In this document: one piece after another, positions 1 through 8,306 of the stretch
How the letters are laid out: every line of letters starts with the position of its first letter
How positions within the stretch are numbered: position 1 is the first letter of the stretch
NCBI GenBank assembly: GCA_020723485.1
Contig: DYIU01000001.1
Span: 248,001-312,000 of the forward strand
Length of the DNA stretch: 64,000 nucleotides
Direction: 5' to 3'
From: Acidimicrobium ferrooxidans
GTDB lineage: Bacteria > Actinomycetota > Geothermincolia > Fen-727 > Anoxymicrobiaceae
Notes under the pieces: generated by a model
The model's database searches: none
What the model saw: only the letters and a program-made list of their open reading frames with translations
Told to the model about the DNA's origin: nothing
Translations under genes and position numbers: made by a program

Positions 1-1895
1 TGAAGCTGCGCGAGGAGCTCTCGCAGACTTTCGGCGGCGGAATCAGCCTGGACGAGCAGGGCTACTTCACGAGCGAGGACGGCAGGTCAGCCCTGATAAT
101 AGCGCGCCCGGACTTCAGCGCCGACGACGCGAAGAAGCTGTCCCCCTTCGGGAAGAAGATGGACGAGCTCGCGGCCTCCATCGAGAAGAAGAACCCGGGC
201 ACGAGGATCCGGCTCTCCGGGAACTACACCTTCCAGTACGAGCAGAAAATCGTCGTCAATCGCGACGTACTGCTGGTCGGCCTCATCGCGCTGCTGGTCA
301 TCATCATCGTGCTAGGTGTAGCGTTCAGGAGCGCCACTACGCCGTTTATAGCCGTAGCGTCGCTGGGGGTGGGCGTTGCCTGGACACTCGCTTTTACGCG
401 CCTCACGGTCAAGTCACTCAACACGGTTTCGTCGGTCTTCGCCGCGGTGCTGATGGGCATTGGCATCGAGTACGGCATCGCCCTGCTCTCCCGCTACCAG
501 GAGGAGCGGGAACGGGGACGCGGCATCGAGGAGGCGTTCGTAAACTCCCTGGCTAACACCGGCAAGGGCATAATCACGGGTGCGCTGACCACGGCGGGCG
601 CCTTCTACGCCATCGTATTCTCCGAGTTCAAGGCCATGCAGGACATGGGGCTGGTGCTCGGGACAGGCGTCCTCTGCGTGCTGCTCTCGACGTTCTTCGT
701 GATGCCGGCGCTCGTCACGATGAAGGAGCGCCTCCTGCCGTACAAGCCGAGGTCGCTCGACGAAGAGTCGGGCGTCATGCGCAGGGAAGGCAGGCTTGTG
801 GCCAGGCGTCCGTGGTGGGTGATAGGGGCGGCGATGGCGCTCACCCTGGGCCTCGGGGTGAGCGCCGTCTTCATCAAGTACGAGAGCAACATCAAGAAGG
901 TGCAGCCCCGCGGAATGAAGGTCACAGAGGCCGAGGAAAGGCTGCTCGACAAGTTCGGCATAGGTACTGATTTTGTGATGGTGCTCTCCAGCAACGAGGC
1001 GGCCATGAGGGAAGACACCGAGAAACTCTCGGAGCTCTCGAGCGTGCGCGCGGTGGAGTCACTGGCGACGATAATCCCCTCCGACCAGCTCAGCAAGCTG
1101 GTGCTTATGTCGCGCATCAAGACGAAGATCGAGGGGATAAACCCCCAGTGGCTCACCTTCGTGCCCGCCAACATGCTGGGCATCCTCACGGACATCGGCT
1201 CAGATACCCTGACCGTCGACAAGCTCCCCCGGGACGCGCTCGAGAAATACGTGTCCTCCGACGGCACCTATGCCACCTACGTGTACCCGAAGAAGAACAT
1301 GGCCGAGGAGAAGAACGTAACCGAGTTCCTGGACCAGGTTAGGTCGGTCTCGACGGACGCCATCGGATTCCCGGTGATAGTCCAGGACATCCTGGAATCC
1401 ACACGGAAGGGCCTGAGCGACACGACGCTCCTGTCGGCGGTGGTAGTGCTGCTGATGGTGGTCATCGATTTCCAGAAGCTGCTGCCCACCCTGCTTGCCG
1501 TGCTGCCCCTCCTGTTCGCGATGGTCTGGATGGTCGGCGCGTTCAACCTCTTAGGCATGAAGTTCAACATCGTTAACATCGCGGTCACCCCGATGATACT
1601 CGGTATCGGCGTCGACTTCGGCGTCTATGTCCTTCACCGGTATGAGGAGGAGCACGAGGCCGGAGGCGAGGCTGTCACCTCCACCCTTGCCCACACCGGC
1701 AAAGCGATAATCGTCTCGGGGATCACGGTCCTGTCCGCGTTCGCGGCCCTGATGCTGGCGCGGTACCAGGGCCTTTCGTCGCTGGGGCTCGCCGCGGTCC
1801 TGGGCATCGGCTCCGCGGTGATAATATCCGTCACGCTCCTTCCCGCGATACTGCGGGTGCTGGAGAGGAAACGCAAGAAGGGCCGCGCCTTCTAA
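1..1895 (+). CDS. RND/MMPL-family exporter, C-terminal part (5' end outside window)
   Basis: The frame is open from base 3, so the gene starts upstream of the window. It shows the RND/MMPL pattern: two bundles of transmembrane helices, each opened by an isolated helix and separated by a soluble extracytoplasmic region. The bundles carry paired helix-4-like motifs GIGIEYGIALLSRY and LGIGVDFGVYVLHRY, matching the GxGxDY-type proton-relay helix of HAE3/MMPL proteins; the first copy has Glu where the second has Asp. These are proton-driven inner-membrane exporters of lipids or hydrophobic compounds. The substrate cannot be told. The family is certain; the HAE3 subfamily is likely. Confidence 0.88.
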   Translation, partial: KLREELSQTFGGGISLDEQGYFTSEDGRSALIIARPDFSADDAKKLSPFGKKMDELAASIEKKNPGTRIRLSGNYTFQYEQKIVVNRDVLLVGLIALLVIIIVLGVAFRSATTPFIAVASLGVGVAWTLAFTRLTVKSLNTVSSVFAAVLMGIGIEYGIALLSRYQEERERGRGIEEAFVNSLANTGKGIITGALTTAGAFYAIVFSEFKAMQDMGLVLGTGVLCVLLSTFFVMPALVTMKERLLPYKPRSLDEESGVMRREGRLVARRPWWVIGAAMALTLGLGVSAVFIKYESNIKKVQPRGMKVTEAEERLLDKFGIGTDFVMVLSSNEAAMREDTEKLSELSSVRAVESLATIIPSDQLSKLVLMSRIKTKIEGINPQWLTFVPANMLGILTDIGSDTLTVDKLPRDALEKYVSSDGTYATYVYPKKNMAEEKNVTEFLDQVRSVSTDAIGFPVIVQDILESTRKGLSDTTLLSAVVVLLMVVIDFQKLLPTLLAVLPLLFAMVWMVGAFNLLGMKFNIVNIAVTPMILGIGVDFGVYVLHRYEEEHEAGGEAVTSTLAHTGKAIIVSGITVLSAFAALMLARYQGLSSLGLAAVLGIGSAVIISVTLLPAILRVLERKRKKGRAF

Positions 1896-1898
1896 ACT

Positions 1899-1973
1899 CG
1901 GGTCAGGTCATTTTGTTGGATGGTCCCTTAGTTGACTGACACCCGTCGAAATCCAATGAAATGACCTGACGCC
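1899..1973. repeat. GGTCAGGTC-family inverted repeat downstream of exporter
   Basis: Arms 1902-1921 and 1951-1970 are inverted copies of GTCAGGTCATTTTGTTGGAT, matching at 18 of 20 positions, with a loop of about 29 nt. The repeat begins a few bases after the TAA at 1893-1895. It belongs to the same core family as the repeats near 14804, 29819, 32454, 47959, 52123 and 60286, here as two opposed half-elements forming a long hairpin. Confidence 0.8.
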
Positions 1974-1991
1974 GATGTAAATTCCATCAAA

Positions 1992-2019
1992 GAGCCGGGG
2001 CTCAGGAGAGCCCCGGCTC
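1992..2019. terminator. Hairpin between convergent genes
   Basis: Perfect 12-bp GC-rich stem, GAGCCGGGGCTC (1992-2003) and its complement (2008-2019), with an AGGA loop. It lies between the exporter (+) and a DUF35 gene (-), so it could end transcription from both sides. There is no clear T-run on either side, so rho-independent termination is plausible but not certain. Confidence 0.6.
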
Positions 2020-2043
2020 AAGTAGTCCAGCTGACAGCCGCAG

Positions 2044-2739
2044 CTACTTCTTCTTCTTCGCAGCCGCCTTTTTCTTAGCGGGAGCCTTCTTCGCCGCCGC
2101 TTTCTTCGCGGGGGCTTTCGCCGCCGCCTTCTTCTTTGTCGCGCCCTTGCGCTTCGCGGTCTTCTTGGTGGGCAGCTCCATCTTGATGGGGCCCTTCATC
2201 CTGGGAGGCAGTTCCTCCTTGACGACGGGCTCGCCCTTGACGACCTCGAAGTGGTCGAGGGCATGAATGGACGTGGGCCTTGGCTTCTTGGCCCACACCG
2301 CCTTCATCCTCATGCCGACCTCGAGCTTGTGCTCGTCGAGCTCGTTGCAGAAGTGCATCATCCGCGTGTCCGAGCCGTCGAGGTTTATCCAGACGGCCGT
2401 GAACGGCACCTGCATCAGGCTCCCTGTGTTGGGATCGATGTAAGGGAAGCGCACCACGGTGAAGCCCTTGAGGAGCCCGTCCGGCCCCACCTCGACCCAC
2501 TCGTTCATCTCCACGTAGCACCTGGCACAGACCGCCCTCGGCGGCACGTAGACCATCCCGCAGCTGGGGCATTTCACGGCCATGATTCGGGCGTTGTCCC
2601 TCATCTCGGCCAGGTACTTGCTCCAGTACGGTCCCATGTGCCAGCCGAAATCGTACTCGATGTGGCCCGACTCGTGCATGAGCAGCTCGTAACCGTCCGG
2701 GGTGGTGCGGGTCTTCCTCTTGTCAGTGTAAATTCCCAT
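2044..2739 (-). CDS. Zn-ribbon/OB-fold (DUF35) protein with Lys/Ala-rich tail
   Basis: 231 residues. A rubredoxin-like zinc ribbon (CPSCGMVYVPPRAVCARC) is followed by an OB-fold (GLLKGFTVVRFPYID... to ...KAVWAKKPR): the DUF35 architecture. Family members bind thiolase-superfamily proteins and acyl-CoA, as in archaeal thiolase/HMG-CoA synthase complexes and the actinobacterial Ltp2-ChsH2 aldolase. The last ~45 residues are almost only Lys, Ala and Pro, like a histone-H1 tail, and are absent from the paralogue at 5099. A GGGAGG site precedes the ATG. It is the last gene of the thiolase operon, 20 bp after its probable partner. Confidence 0.88.
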   Translation of the reverse strand: MGIYTDKRKTRTTPDGYELLMHESGHIEYDFGWHMGPYWSKYLAEMRDNARIMAVKCPSCGMVYVPPRAVCARCYVEMNEWVEVGPDGLLKGFTVVRFPYIDPNTGSLMQVPFTAVWINLDGSDTRMMHFCNELDEHKLEVGMRMKAVWAKKPRPTSIHALDHFEVVKGEPVVKEELPPRMKGPIKMELPTKKTAKRKGATKKKAAAKAPAKKAAAKKAPAKKKAAAKKKK

Positions 2740-2759
2740 GTGTTGTTACCTCCCTCGAC

Positions 2760-3914
2760 TTATGGCAGATCCGCGCCCAGGATGAATACGTCCGACCAGC
2801 TGCAGCCGCCGAATCCGGTGGCGATCGCCTTCTTTACTCCGGGCACCTGCCTGTCTCCGGCCCTGCCCATAATCTGCCAGGCGGCCTCGCCCACGCGGAT
2901 GAGCGCCGTCGCGCCGATCGGGTTCGTCGCGACGACCCCGCCCGACGGGTTTATCGGAAGTATGCCGTCCATGTGAGTGGCGCCGCTCCTGATGAGCTTG
3001 GGGGCCTGGCCCCTGTCGCAGAACCAGAAGGAGTCCATCCACTTTACGGCGCAGGTCGAGCACGGCAGGTAGAGCTCGGCCACGTCGAGCTCTTTCAGTG
3101 GATTGGTGATGCCGGCCAGCTTGTACGCCTGAAGGGTCGCGCGCTCCAGCGTGGGCATCCACTGCCACTCGAGGTCCCCGAAGTGCGTATAGTCGTGGCG
3201 CACCACCGAGGCGTGTATCCAGGCCGGCTGAGGAGCGAGCTTCTTCGCCTTCTCCTCGGTCGCGAATATGACCGCGCAAGAGCCGTCCGAGCGCGGGCAC
3301 ATGTCGAGGAACTTGACCGGGTACGAGAGCATCGGGGAGTTCATGACGTCCTCGACGGTCACGTGCATGCGGTTGTGCGCGTACGGGTTGTTCAGCGCGT
3401 TGTTGCGGTCGCGGGCCGCCGCTATCGCGGCGTCCTCCTCCGTGGCCCCGTACGCCTTCATGTACATCGAGTACTCGGTGGCCAGCGGCCCGATGGCACC
3501 CGCGAAGGGGTCGCGCTCCAGCACCGGGTTGGCGCAGGTGGCGATGGCCGCCTGGGTATCGGACTCTGAGTTCTTCTCCCAGCCGACCCCCATGACCACG
3601 TCGAACATCCCCGAGGCGGCGGTGTAGTAAGCCGCCGCGCCCACTGTCGTCCCCGTGGTGCCGCCCGTCGTCACCTTGAAGACCGGCTTCATGCAGGAGC
3701 CAAGCCCGTCGGTGGCCCACATGTCGACGTAGTTGATGTTCTCGAAGTGGTCCATGTTGCCAATGACTATGGCGTCGATATCGTCCAGGGTGACCTGGGC
3801 ATCGTCGAGCGCCCTCGTAACGGCCTCAGCAATTAGCTCGACACCGGAGGCATCCAGCCTGTGGGCCGCGTGATGGGTCTGTCCGACCCCTACAACTCCT
3901 ACTCGCTTTCCCAT
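2760..3914 (-). CDS. Thiolase-like protein, probably not a thiolase (Ltp2-type lyase?)
   Basis: 384 residues with the fold markers of SCP-x/thiolase proteins (VGVVGVGQT at the N-terminus, NPSGG near residue 320, GGCSWSDVFILG at the end). The nucleophilic Cys expected near residue 85-90 is missing: the region reads KVTTGGTTGTTVGAAA. The GHP histidine motif reads ATNPIGATA. A Tyr stands in ELYLPCS where SCP-x thiolases have EVHDCF. This pattern fits Ltp2-like retro-aldolases, which act with a DUF35 partner on acyl-CoA aldols. The function is inferred; the loss of thiolase residues is read directly. GGGGG precedes the ATG. Confidence 0.82.
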   Translation of the reverse strand: MGKRVGVVGVGQTHHAAHRLDASGVELIAEAVTRALDDAQVTLDDIDAIVIGNMDHFENINYVDMWATDGLGSCMKPVFKVTTGGTTGTTVGAAAYYTAASGMFDVVMGVGWEKNSESDTQAAIATCANPVLERDPFAGAIGPLATEYSMYMKAYGATEEDAAIAAARDRNNALNNPYAHNRMHVTVEDVMNSPMLSYPVKFLDMCPRSDGSCAVIFATEEKAKKLAPQPAWIHASVVRHDYTHFGDLEWQWMPTLERATLQAYKLAGITNPLKELDVAELYLPCSTCAVKWMDSFWFCDRGQAPKLIRSGATHMDGILPINPSGGVVATNPIGATALIRVGEAAWQIMGRAGDRQVPGVKKAIATGFGGCSWSDVFILGADLP

Positions 3915-3928
3915 ATGGCATACCCCCT

Positions 3929-5077
3929 TTACTTACCCAGTATCCAGACGCAGTGGGACTGCCCGCACATGCCGTTGATCCCGTGTGCCAGCGCTTTCTC
4001 GGCGCCTCTTACCTGGCGCCTGCCGGCCTCGCCGCGGAGCTGCAGGACGCACTCGATTACCGCGGCCAGCCCGGCGACCTGCACCGGGTTCGCGGACATG
4101 CGGCCGCCGGATGGGTTCACCGGGAGCTTTCCGCCGAAGTCGAAGGCTCCTCGCTCTTCGAACTCGGGCCCGGTGCCGTCCTCGCAGAAGCCCAGGCCTT
4201 CCAGCCAGAGCGGCTCCATGTAGGAGAAAGCGTCGTAGACCTCCGCGACGTCGATGTCGTCGGGGGTCACCCCGGCCATCTCGTAGGCCTTCTTCGCGGC
4301 CTTCTTGAGTGCCCTGGTGTCCGCCAGGTCCCTGTCGCCCAGCCTGTAAGCGTCCGCGCAGTGCCCGACGCCGTTCAGCCATACCCTCTTCTTGTTCGTC
4401 GAGAGCTTCTTGGCGTTGCGCTCCGCCGCCAGCACCACCGCGGCCGCCCCGTCGCACACCGGGGAGCAGTCGAGCTTCTTCAGCGGCGACGCCAGCATGG
4501 CCGAGTTCATCACGTCCTCGACCGTGATCTCCATCGGCACGGTCGCGAACGGGTTGCGAGTCGCGTTGACATGGTTCTTCACCGAGACCATCGCGAACTG
4601 CTCCTCGGTCGCGCCCGAGGTGTGCATGTACCTGCGCGCCTGCAGGGCCGCCGACGACAGCGCGTCGAGGCCGAGCCTCCTCTCGACCAGCGGATCGAAG
4701 GAGGTATTGGTGATGCCGTTCATGTTGCTCTCGGTGCCCTTGTGATGCGCCACCACCATCGTGGTGCCGAAGCTACCGGAGAGGATGCGCATCATCCCGT
4801 AGAGGACCCCGAAGGTGCCGTCGCCCTCGACGGTCGATATGTCCTTGTTGAAAGCGCCGGAGGCATCCGATATGGCCATGCTGGAGATGGTCCTGCCATC
4901 CCAGAAGTCGCTCGAGACCGAGACGACGTTGTCGATATCCTCGACGGTGATGTCCGTGTCCTTGAGCGCCTTGCTCGCAGCTTCATAGACCAGCTCGTGG
5001 AACGTCTCCCGCTTGCCCTGCTGATACTTCGTCTGTCCTACTCCTATGACAGCTACTCTTTCCAAATTTCTCACCAC
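3929..5077 (-). CDS. Second thiolase-like protein, also lacking the thiolase Cys
   Basis: 382 residues, paralogous to the gene just downstream (VAVIGVGQTKYQQGKRETF..., NPSGG, GQSHCVWILG). The nucleophile region near residues 82-92 reads STVEGDGTFGVLYG with no Cys; the GHP site reads SANPVQVAG; the EVHDCF site reads EVYDAFSY with Tyr. So both copies lack thiolase chemistry in the same way and probably form aldolase/lyase complexes with DUF35 partners. The start is GTG after a GGAA-type site, 21 bp from the upstream DUF35 gene, so all four genes are likely one transcript. Confidence 0.82.
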   Translation of the reverse strand: MVRNLERVAVIGVGQTKYQQGKRETFHELVYEAASKALKDTDITVEDIDNVVSVSSDFWDGRTISSMAISDASGAFNKDISTVEGDGTFGVLYGMMRILSGSFGTTMVVAHHKGTESNMNGITNTSFDPLVERRLGLDALSSAALQARRYMHTSGATEEQFAMVSVKNHVNATRNPFATVPMEITVEDVMNSAMLASPLKKLDCSPVCDGAAAVVLAAERNAKKLSTNKKRVWLNGVGHCADAYRLGDRDLADTRALKKAAKKAYEMAGVTPDDIDVAEVYDAFSYMEPLWLEGLGFCEDGTGPEFEERGAFDFGGKLPVNPSGGRMSANPVQVAGLAAVIECVLQLRGEAGRRQVRGAEKALAHGINGMCGQSHCVWILGK

Positions 5078-5098
5078 CGTTCCTGTTTCCCGCTGGCC

Positions 5099-5572
5099 TC
5101 AAGCAATGGGCTTGAAGTGCTTGATGTCCGTGATGTGCCCGTCGCGCTCCTTGGCGAGCACCGCCTTCACCCTCATCCCCACCTTGACCTTCTCCGGGGC
5201 GACCCCGTCGATGAGGTGGACGAGGCCCGTGTCCGCTCCGTCCATCTTTATGACGCCGTACACAAACGGCGGCTTCTTGGGGTGAAGCGAGGGCTCGTGG
5301 TAGTTGACGACCGTGTATGTCTCGACCGTACCCGTCCCGGGCAGCTTCACCCACTCGTTCATGTCCTTATAGCACTCTATGCACTTGATCTTGGGAGGAA
5401 CGTACACCCTTCCGCAGGACGGACAGCGGTTCGCCCAGATCTCCCCGTCATCTCTCAGCTGAACGTACCACTTGCTGAGGGTACTGCCGACGGTCCACGA
5501 GTAGGGAACGCATATCTTCCCCGGGAAGACAATCTCCTCCACCTCGTCTTTCCAACCAGCCAACTGCCTCAC
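5099..5572 (-). CDS. Zn-ribbon/OB-fold (DUF35) protein, first gene of operon
   Basis: 157 residues: an N-terminal helix, a zinc ribbon (CPSCGRVYVPPKIKCIEC) and an OB-fold with FVYGVIKMDGADTGLVHL. It is the partner-type subunit of thiolase-superfamily enzymes and is expected to bind the thiolase-like product of the next gene and supply the CoA-binding surface. It lacks the Lys/Ala tail of its paralogue. It is the first gene of the DUF35-thiolase-thiolase-DUF35 operon, with about 190 bases of leader between the candidate promoter and the start. Confidence 0.86.
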   Translation of the reverse strand: MRQLAGWKDEVEEIVFPGKICVPYSWTVGSTLSKWYVQLRDDGEIWANRCPSCGRVYVPPKIKCIECYKDMNEWVKLPGTGTVETYTVVNYHEPSLHPKKPPFVYGVIKMDGADTGLVHLIDGVAPEKVKVGMRVKAVLAKERDGHITDIKHFKPIA

Positions 5573-5769
5573 CTCTTTTCGCTGAACCTGTACCTGGTCA
5601 CGTATGTAAAGGTCTAAGGGTACCCCTTGGGATGCAATGGTGTGTGGTAATGCAGAACGGCCGCGGTCTCTTGCGACTGGGCAGCGTACAAGGCTTTGAC
5701 GTGTCTGAAAACGGTCTTAGCAAGCCCTATCACCGTCGTCTCTCGGGCTCCTGATTACAAAGCGAGACT

Positions 5770-5797
5770 ATTCTATAGGTTTTGAACGTATAGTCAA
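5770..5797 (-). promoter_or_regulatory. Candidate sigma-70 promoter for the DUF35/thiolase operon
   Basis: On the minus strand, TTGACT (complement of 5792-5797) is followed after 16 nt by TAGAAT (complement of 5770-5775). The site lies in the 289-bp spacer before the gene starting at 5572 and implies a leader of about 190 nt. No other element is evident in the spacer. Confidence 0.5.
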
Positions 5798-5861
5798 TCA
5801 CGGTTACCGAGGAGTTTTATTTGTGGGAAGGAGCGGATATCGGCGCTTAATAATCAGCTTA

Positions 5862-6512
5862 TTAATCCTGGCCGGAGCCGCCTCCGAAGCCACGGATTTC
5901 CTCCATGTAAGCGGCCCTGTAGCGCCCGGTGCGGAGCGCCTCCATCAGCTCTTCTTCATTGGAAGGCTCGTCATCGAAGACGGTGACGCACCTTCCGATA
6001 TGGCTCACGTGGTGTGCGTCGCTCCCCCCCACACCGAACAGGCCGTATTCCTGCCGTATCCTCTCGGCCTCGTCGTTGCTCTTGCGGGTCATGGCACCGT
6101 TGTGCGTCTCGAGCGCGAAGATGCTCTCGAGCAGGCCGTCCGGTATCCCGTGGCGGTGCCGGTGGCGCGCGTCGGCGACCCCCCTGCACGGGTGGGCCGG
6201 GATTATCACGCCTTTCCTCTTCTCCACCTCGCGTTTGAGGTCAGCGAACGGGAAGAGGTAATACCTGATGTGCTCCTCCCAGCCGAAAACGAGCATGTCG
6301 CCCAACTCGGTGTAGACCTCCATTCCCCTGAAGACCTTGAACCCGCGCTCGAGCGCGTACTCGTAGTTGACCTGCGCCCCCCTGTAGGTCGAGTGCTCGG
6401 TGACACACACCGCGTCGAGCCCGAGCTCCCGCGCGCGCTCGACGAGTTCCTCAGGCTGGACTGAGGAGCACCTCGAGGAGACGTTGGTGTGAACGTGCAA
6501 ATCAACAAGCAT
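5862..6512 (-). CDS. PHP-domain metal-dependent phosphoesterase
   Basis: 216 residues from the ATG at 6512, which puts the signature MLVDLHVHTNVSS at the N-terminus as usual for PHP proteins. Further metal ligands are visible in VTEHS, PAHPCR and GGSDAHH. PHP proteins are cytoplasmic phosphoesterases acting on phosphate esters or nucleotide 3' ends; this short stand-alone form could be a nucleotidase. The frame is open upstream to 6698, but that part is not conserved-looking and would run through a good promoter. The C-terminus is Gly-rich (GFGGGSGQD). Confidence 0.85.
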   Translation of the reverse strand: MLVDLHVHTNVSSRCSSVQPEELVERARELGLDAVCVTEHSTYRGAQVNYEYALERGFKVFRGMEVYTELGDMLVFGWEEHIRYYLFPFADLKREVEKRKGVIIPAHPCRGVADARHRHRHGIPDGLLESIFALETHNGAMTRKSNDEAERIRQEYGLFGVGGSDAHHVSHIGRCVTVFDDEPSNEEELMEALRTGRYRAAYMEEIRGFGGGSGQD

Positions 6513-6569
6513 GCTTATCTCACGGTTCAGTCGCGCCCACCGGCAATCGGCCGGCGAACAATCGCGTTC

Positions 6570-6598
6570 ACTATAGTATTCGATAATTCCCTTATCAA
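6570..6598 (-). promoter_or_regulatory. Sigma-70-type promoter for the PHP gene
   Basis: Minus strand TTGATA (complement of 6593-6598), 17-nt spacer, TATAGT (complement of 6570-6575). The predicted start site is about 50 nt before the ATG at 6512. It supports the shorter PHP start. Confidence 0.6.
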
Positions 6599-6696
6599 GC
6601 CTGAGCTCCCTGGGCAGTGGTAGAATCTGCACAGAGCTTCGCCAGCAACGCCTCCGGCCGAAAGAACGCCTGACAAGGGGTGCTGTCACGAAGGAC

Positions 6697-8190
6697 ATGT
6701 ACGAAGACAGAAGGATCAGGTACGCGGCCCTCGCGTCCCTGGCGCTGGCGGTTCTCGCGGGCCTGTACGTTGTCAGGCTCGGCGACTACCTCCTGTTTCA
6801 CAGCCTGGTCGAGATATTCACTGTCGTGATAGCGGCGGGCATCTTCGTGATGGCCTGGAACTCGCGCAAGATACTGGACAACAACTACCTGCTCTTCGTC
6901 GGCATAGCCTACCTCTTCGTGGCATTCCTGGACGGCCTGCACACACTGGCATACAGCGGGATGGGCGTCTTCACTGGTTACGGGGCGGACCTGGCGACCC
7001 AGTTGTGGATTGCGGCTCGCTACATGCAGGCACTGTCCCTTCTCATCGCGCCGCTCTTCCTGGGACGCCGCCTGCGGATATGGCTCGTGGCGGGCGCCTA
7101 CGCGATGCTGACCACCCTTGTGACGCTGTCCATCTTCTACTGGAAGATCTTCCCGACCTGCTTCGTGGAGGGAAAGGGGCTCACCCCGTTCAAGAACATC
7201 AGCGAGTACGTCATCTCCGTCCTGCTGGTCGCCGCCGCGGCCCTCCTGTTCCACAGGCGGGGTTCTTTCGACCGGGACGTCCTCTGGCTCCTGGAGGCCT
7301 CCATCGCTCTCACTATCGCATCCGAGCTCGCCTTCACGCTCTACACGCACCCTTACGGCCTCGCGAATTTCATAGGTCACCTGTTCAAGCTGGTGTCTTT
7401 CTACCTGATATACAGGGCCATCATCGTCACGGGGCTCACGAGGCCGGTGGACCTTCTCTTCAGGGACCTGAAGGGACGGGAGCGGGAACTACAGGACCTC
7501 AACGACGAGCTGGACGGTTACGCCAGGATGGTGTCCCACGACATCAGGGGCCCGCTCGCCTCGATAAAGCTCGCCGTGGGGATGGTGGACGAACTTATCG
7601 AAAGGCCCGGGCTGGAGGAAGAGGACAGGCTCGAGATACGGGAGAACGTCAGAACCATCTCGAGCAGCGTGGAAAAATCGTTCGCGCTGGTCGACGACCT
7701 GCTGGCCCTGGCGCGGGCCGGCCATGCTGACGAGCAGGTCATGGAAGTCGACATCGCAGCCGTCGTCCGTGGAATAGCAGAGGAGCGGTCGGCGGAGCTC
7801 CAGGAGAGGGAAGCCCGGGTCGATACCGCCAACGAGCTGGGCACGATGCGGGCCTGCCCGACGCAGATATACCAGCTCTTCTCGAATCTAATCGGCAATT
7901 CGCTCGCACACAACACGTCGAAGGGCCTGACCGTAACTGTCTCCCGGCTCCGGGACCCCGAGCCGGGAGCGAGTAGGTTCCTCGTGCGCGACAACGGAAC
8001 CGGCATCCCCGAGGAGCTGATCGACCATGTCTTCGACCCCTTCTTCAAGGGCCCGGGGGGTGGCACCGGAATAGGGCTGAGCACTGTACAACGGATAGTC
8101 CTGGCGTACGGCGGTTATATCAGGGCCTACAACGAGGGTGGCGCCTGCTTCGAGTTCTCCCTGGGCGATCTCGAGGGCGATACCTGCTAG
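6697..8190 (+). CDS. Membrane histidine kinase with MASE3-type sensor
   Basis: 497 residues. Seven or so N-terminal transmembrane helices (to about residue 250) resemble the MASE3 sensor domain. After a short coiled coil (LKGREREL...LNDELD) comes HisKA with H-box MVSHDIRGP (His281), then HATPase_c with N-box QLFSNLIGNSLAHN, DNGTGIP, and GTGIGLSTVQRI. It autophosphorylates and probably signals to the response regulator that follows 116 bp downstream on the same strand. The ligand is unknown. The gene is divergent from the PHP gene. Confidence 0.9.
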   Translation: MYEDRRIRYAALASLALAVLAGLYVVRLGDYLLFHSLVEIFTVVIAAGIFVMAWNSRKILDNNYLLFVGIAYLFVAFLDGLHTLAYSGMGVFTGYGADLATQLWIAARYMQALSLLIAPLFLGRRLRIWLVAGAYAMLTTLVTLSIFYWKIFPTCFVEGKGLTPFKNISEYVISVLLVAAAALLFHRRGSFDRDVLWLLEASIALTIASELAFTLYTHPYGLANFIGHLFKLVSFYLIYRAIIVTGLTRPVDLLFRDLKGRERELQDLNDELDGYARMVSHDIRGPLASIKLAVGMVDELIERPGLEEEDRLEIRENVRTISSSVEKSFALVDDLLALARAGHADEQVMEVDIAAVVRGIAEERSAELQEREARVDTANELGTMRACPTQIYQLFSNLIGNSLAHNTSKGLTVTVSRLRDPEPGASRFLVRDNGTGIPEELIDHVFDPFFKGPGGGTGIGLSTVQRIVLAYGGYIRAYNEGGACFEFSLGDLEGDTC

Positions 8191-8306
8191 CTCCCGGCCG
8201 CAGATACCCCTTGTGGGAAAAACCGCCGCGTTCCTGTGGCAGGGTACCCGGCTCATGCGTTGAAATAATTTCCCCAGGAACACAAACTTTGGGGTTCAGA
8301 ACCAGA

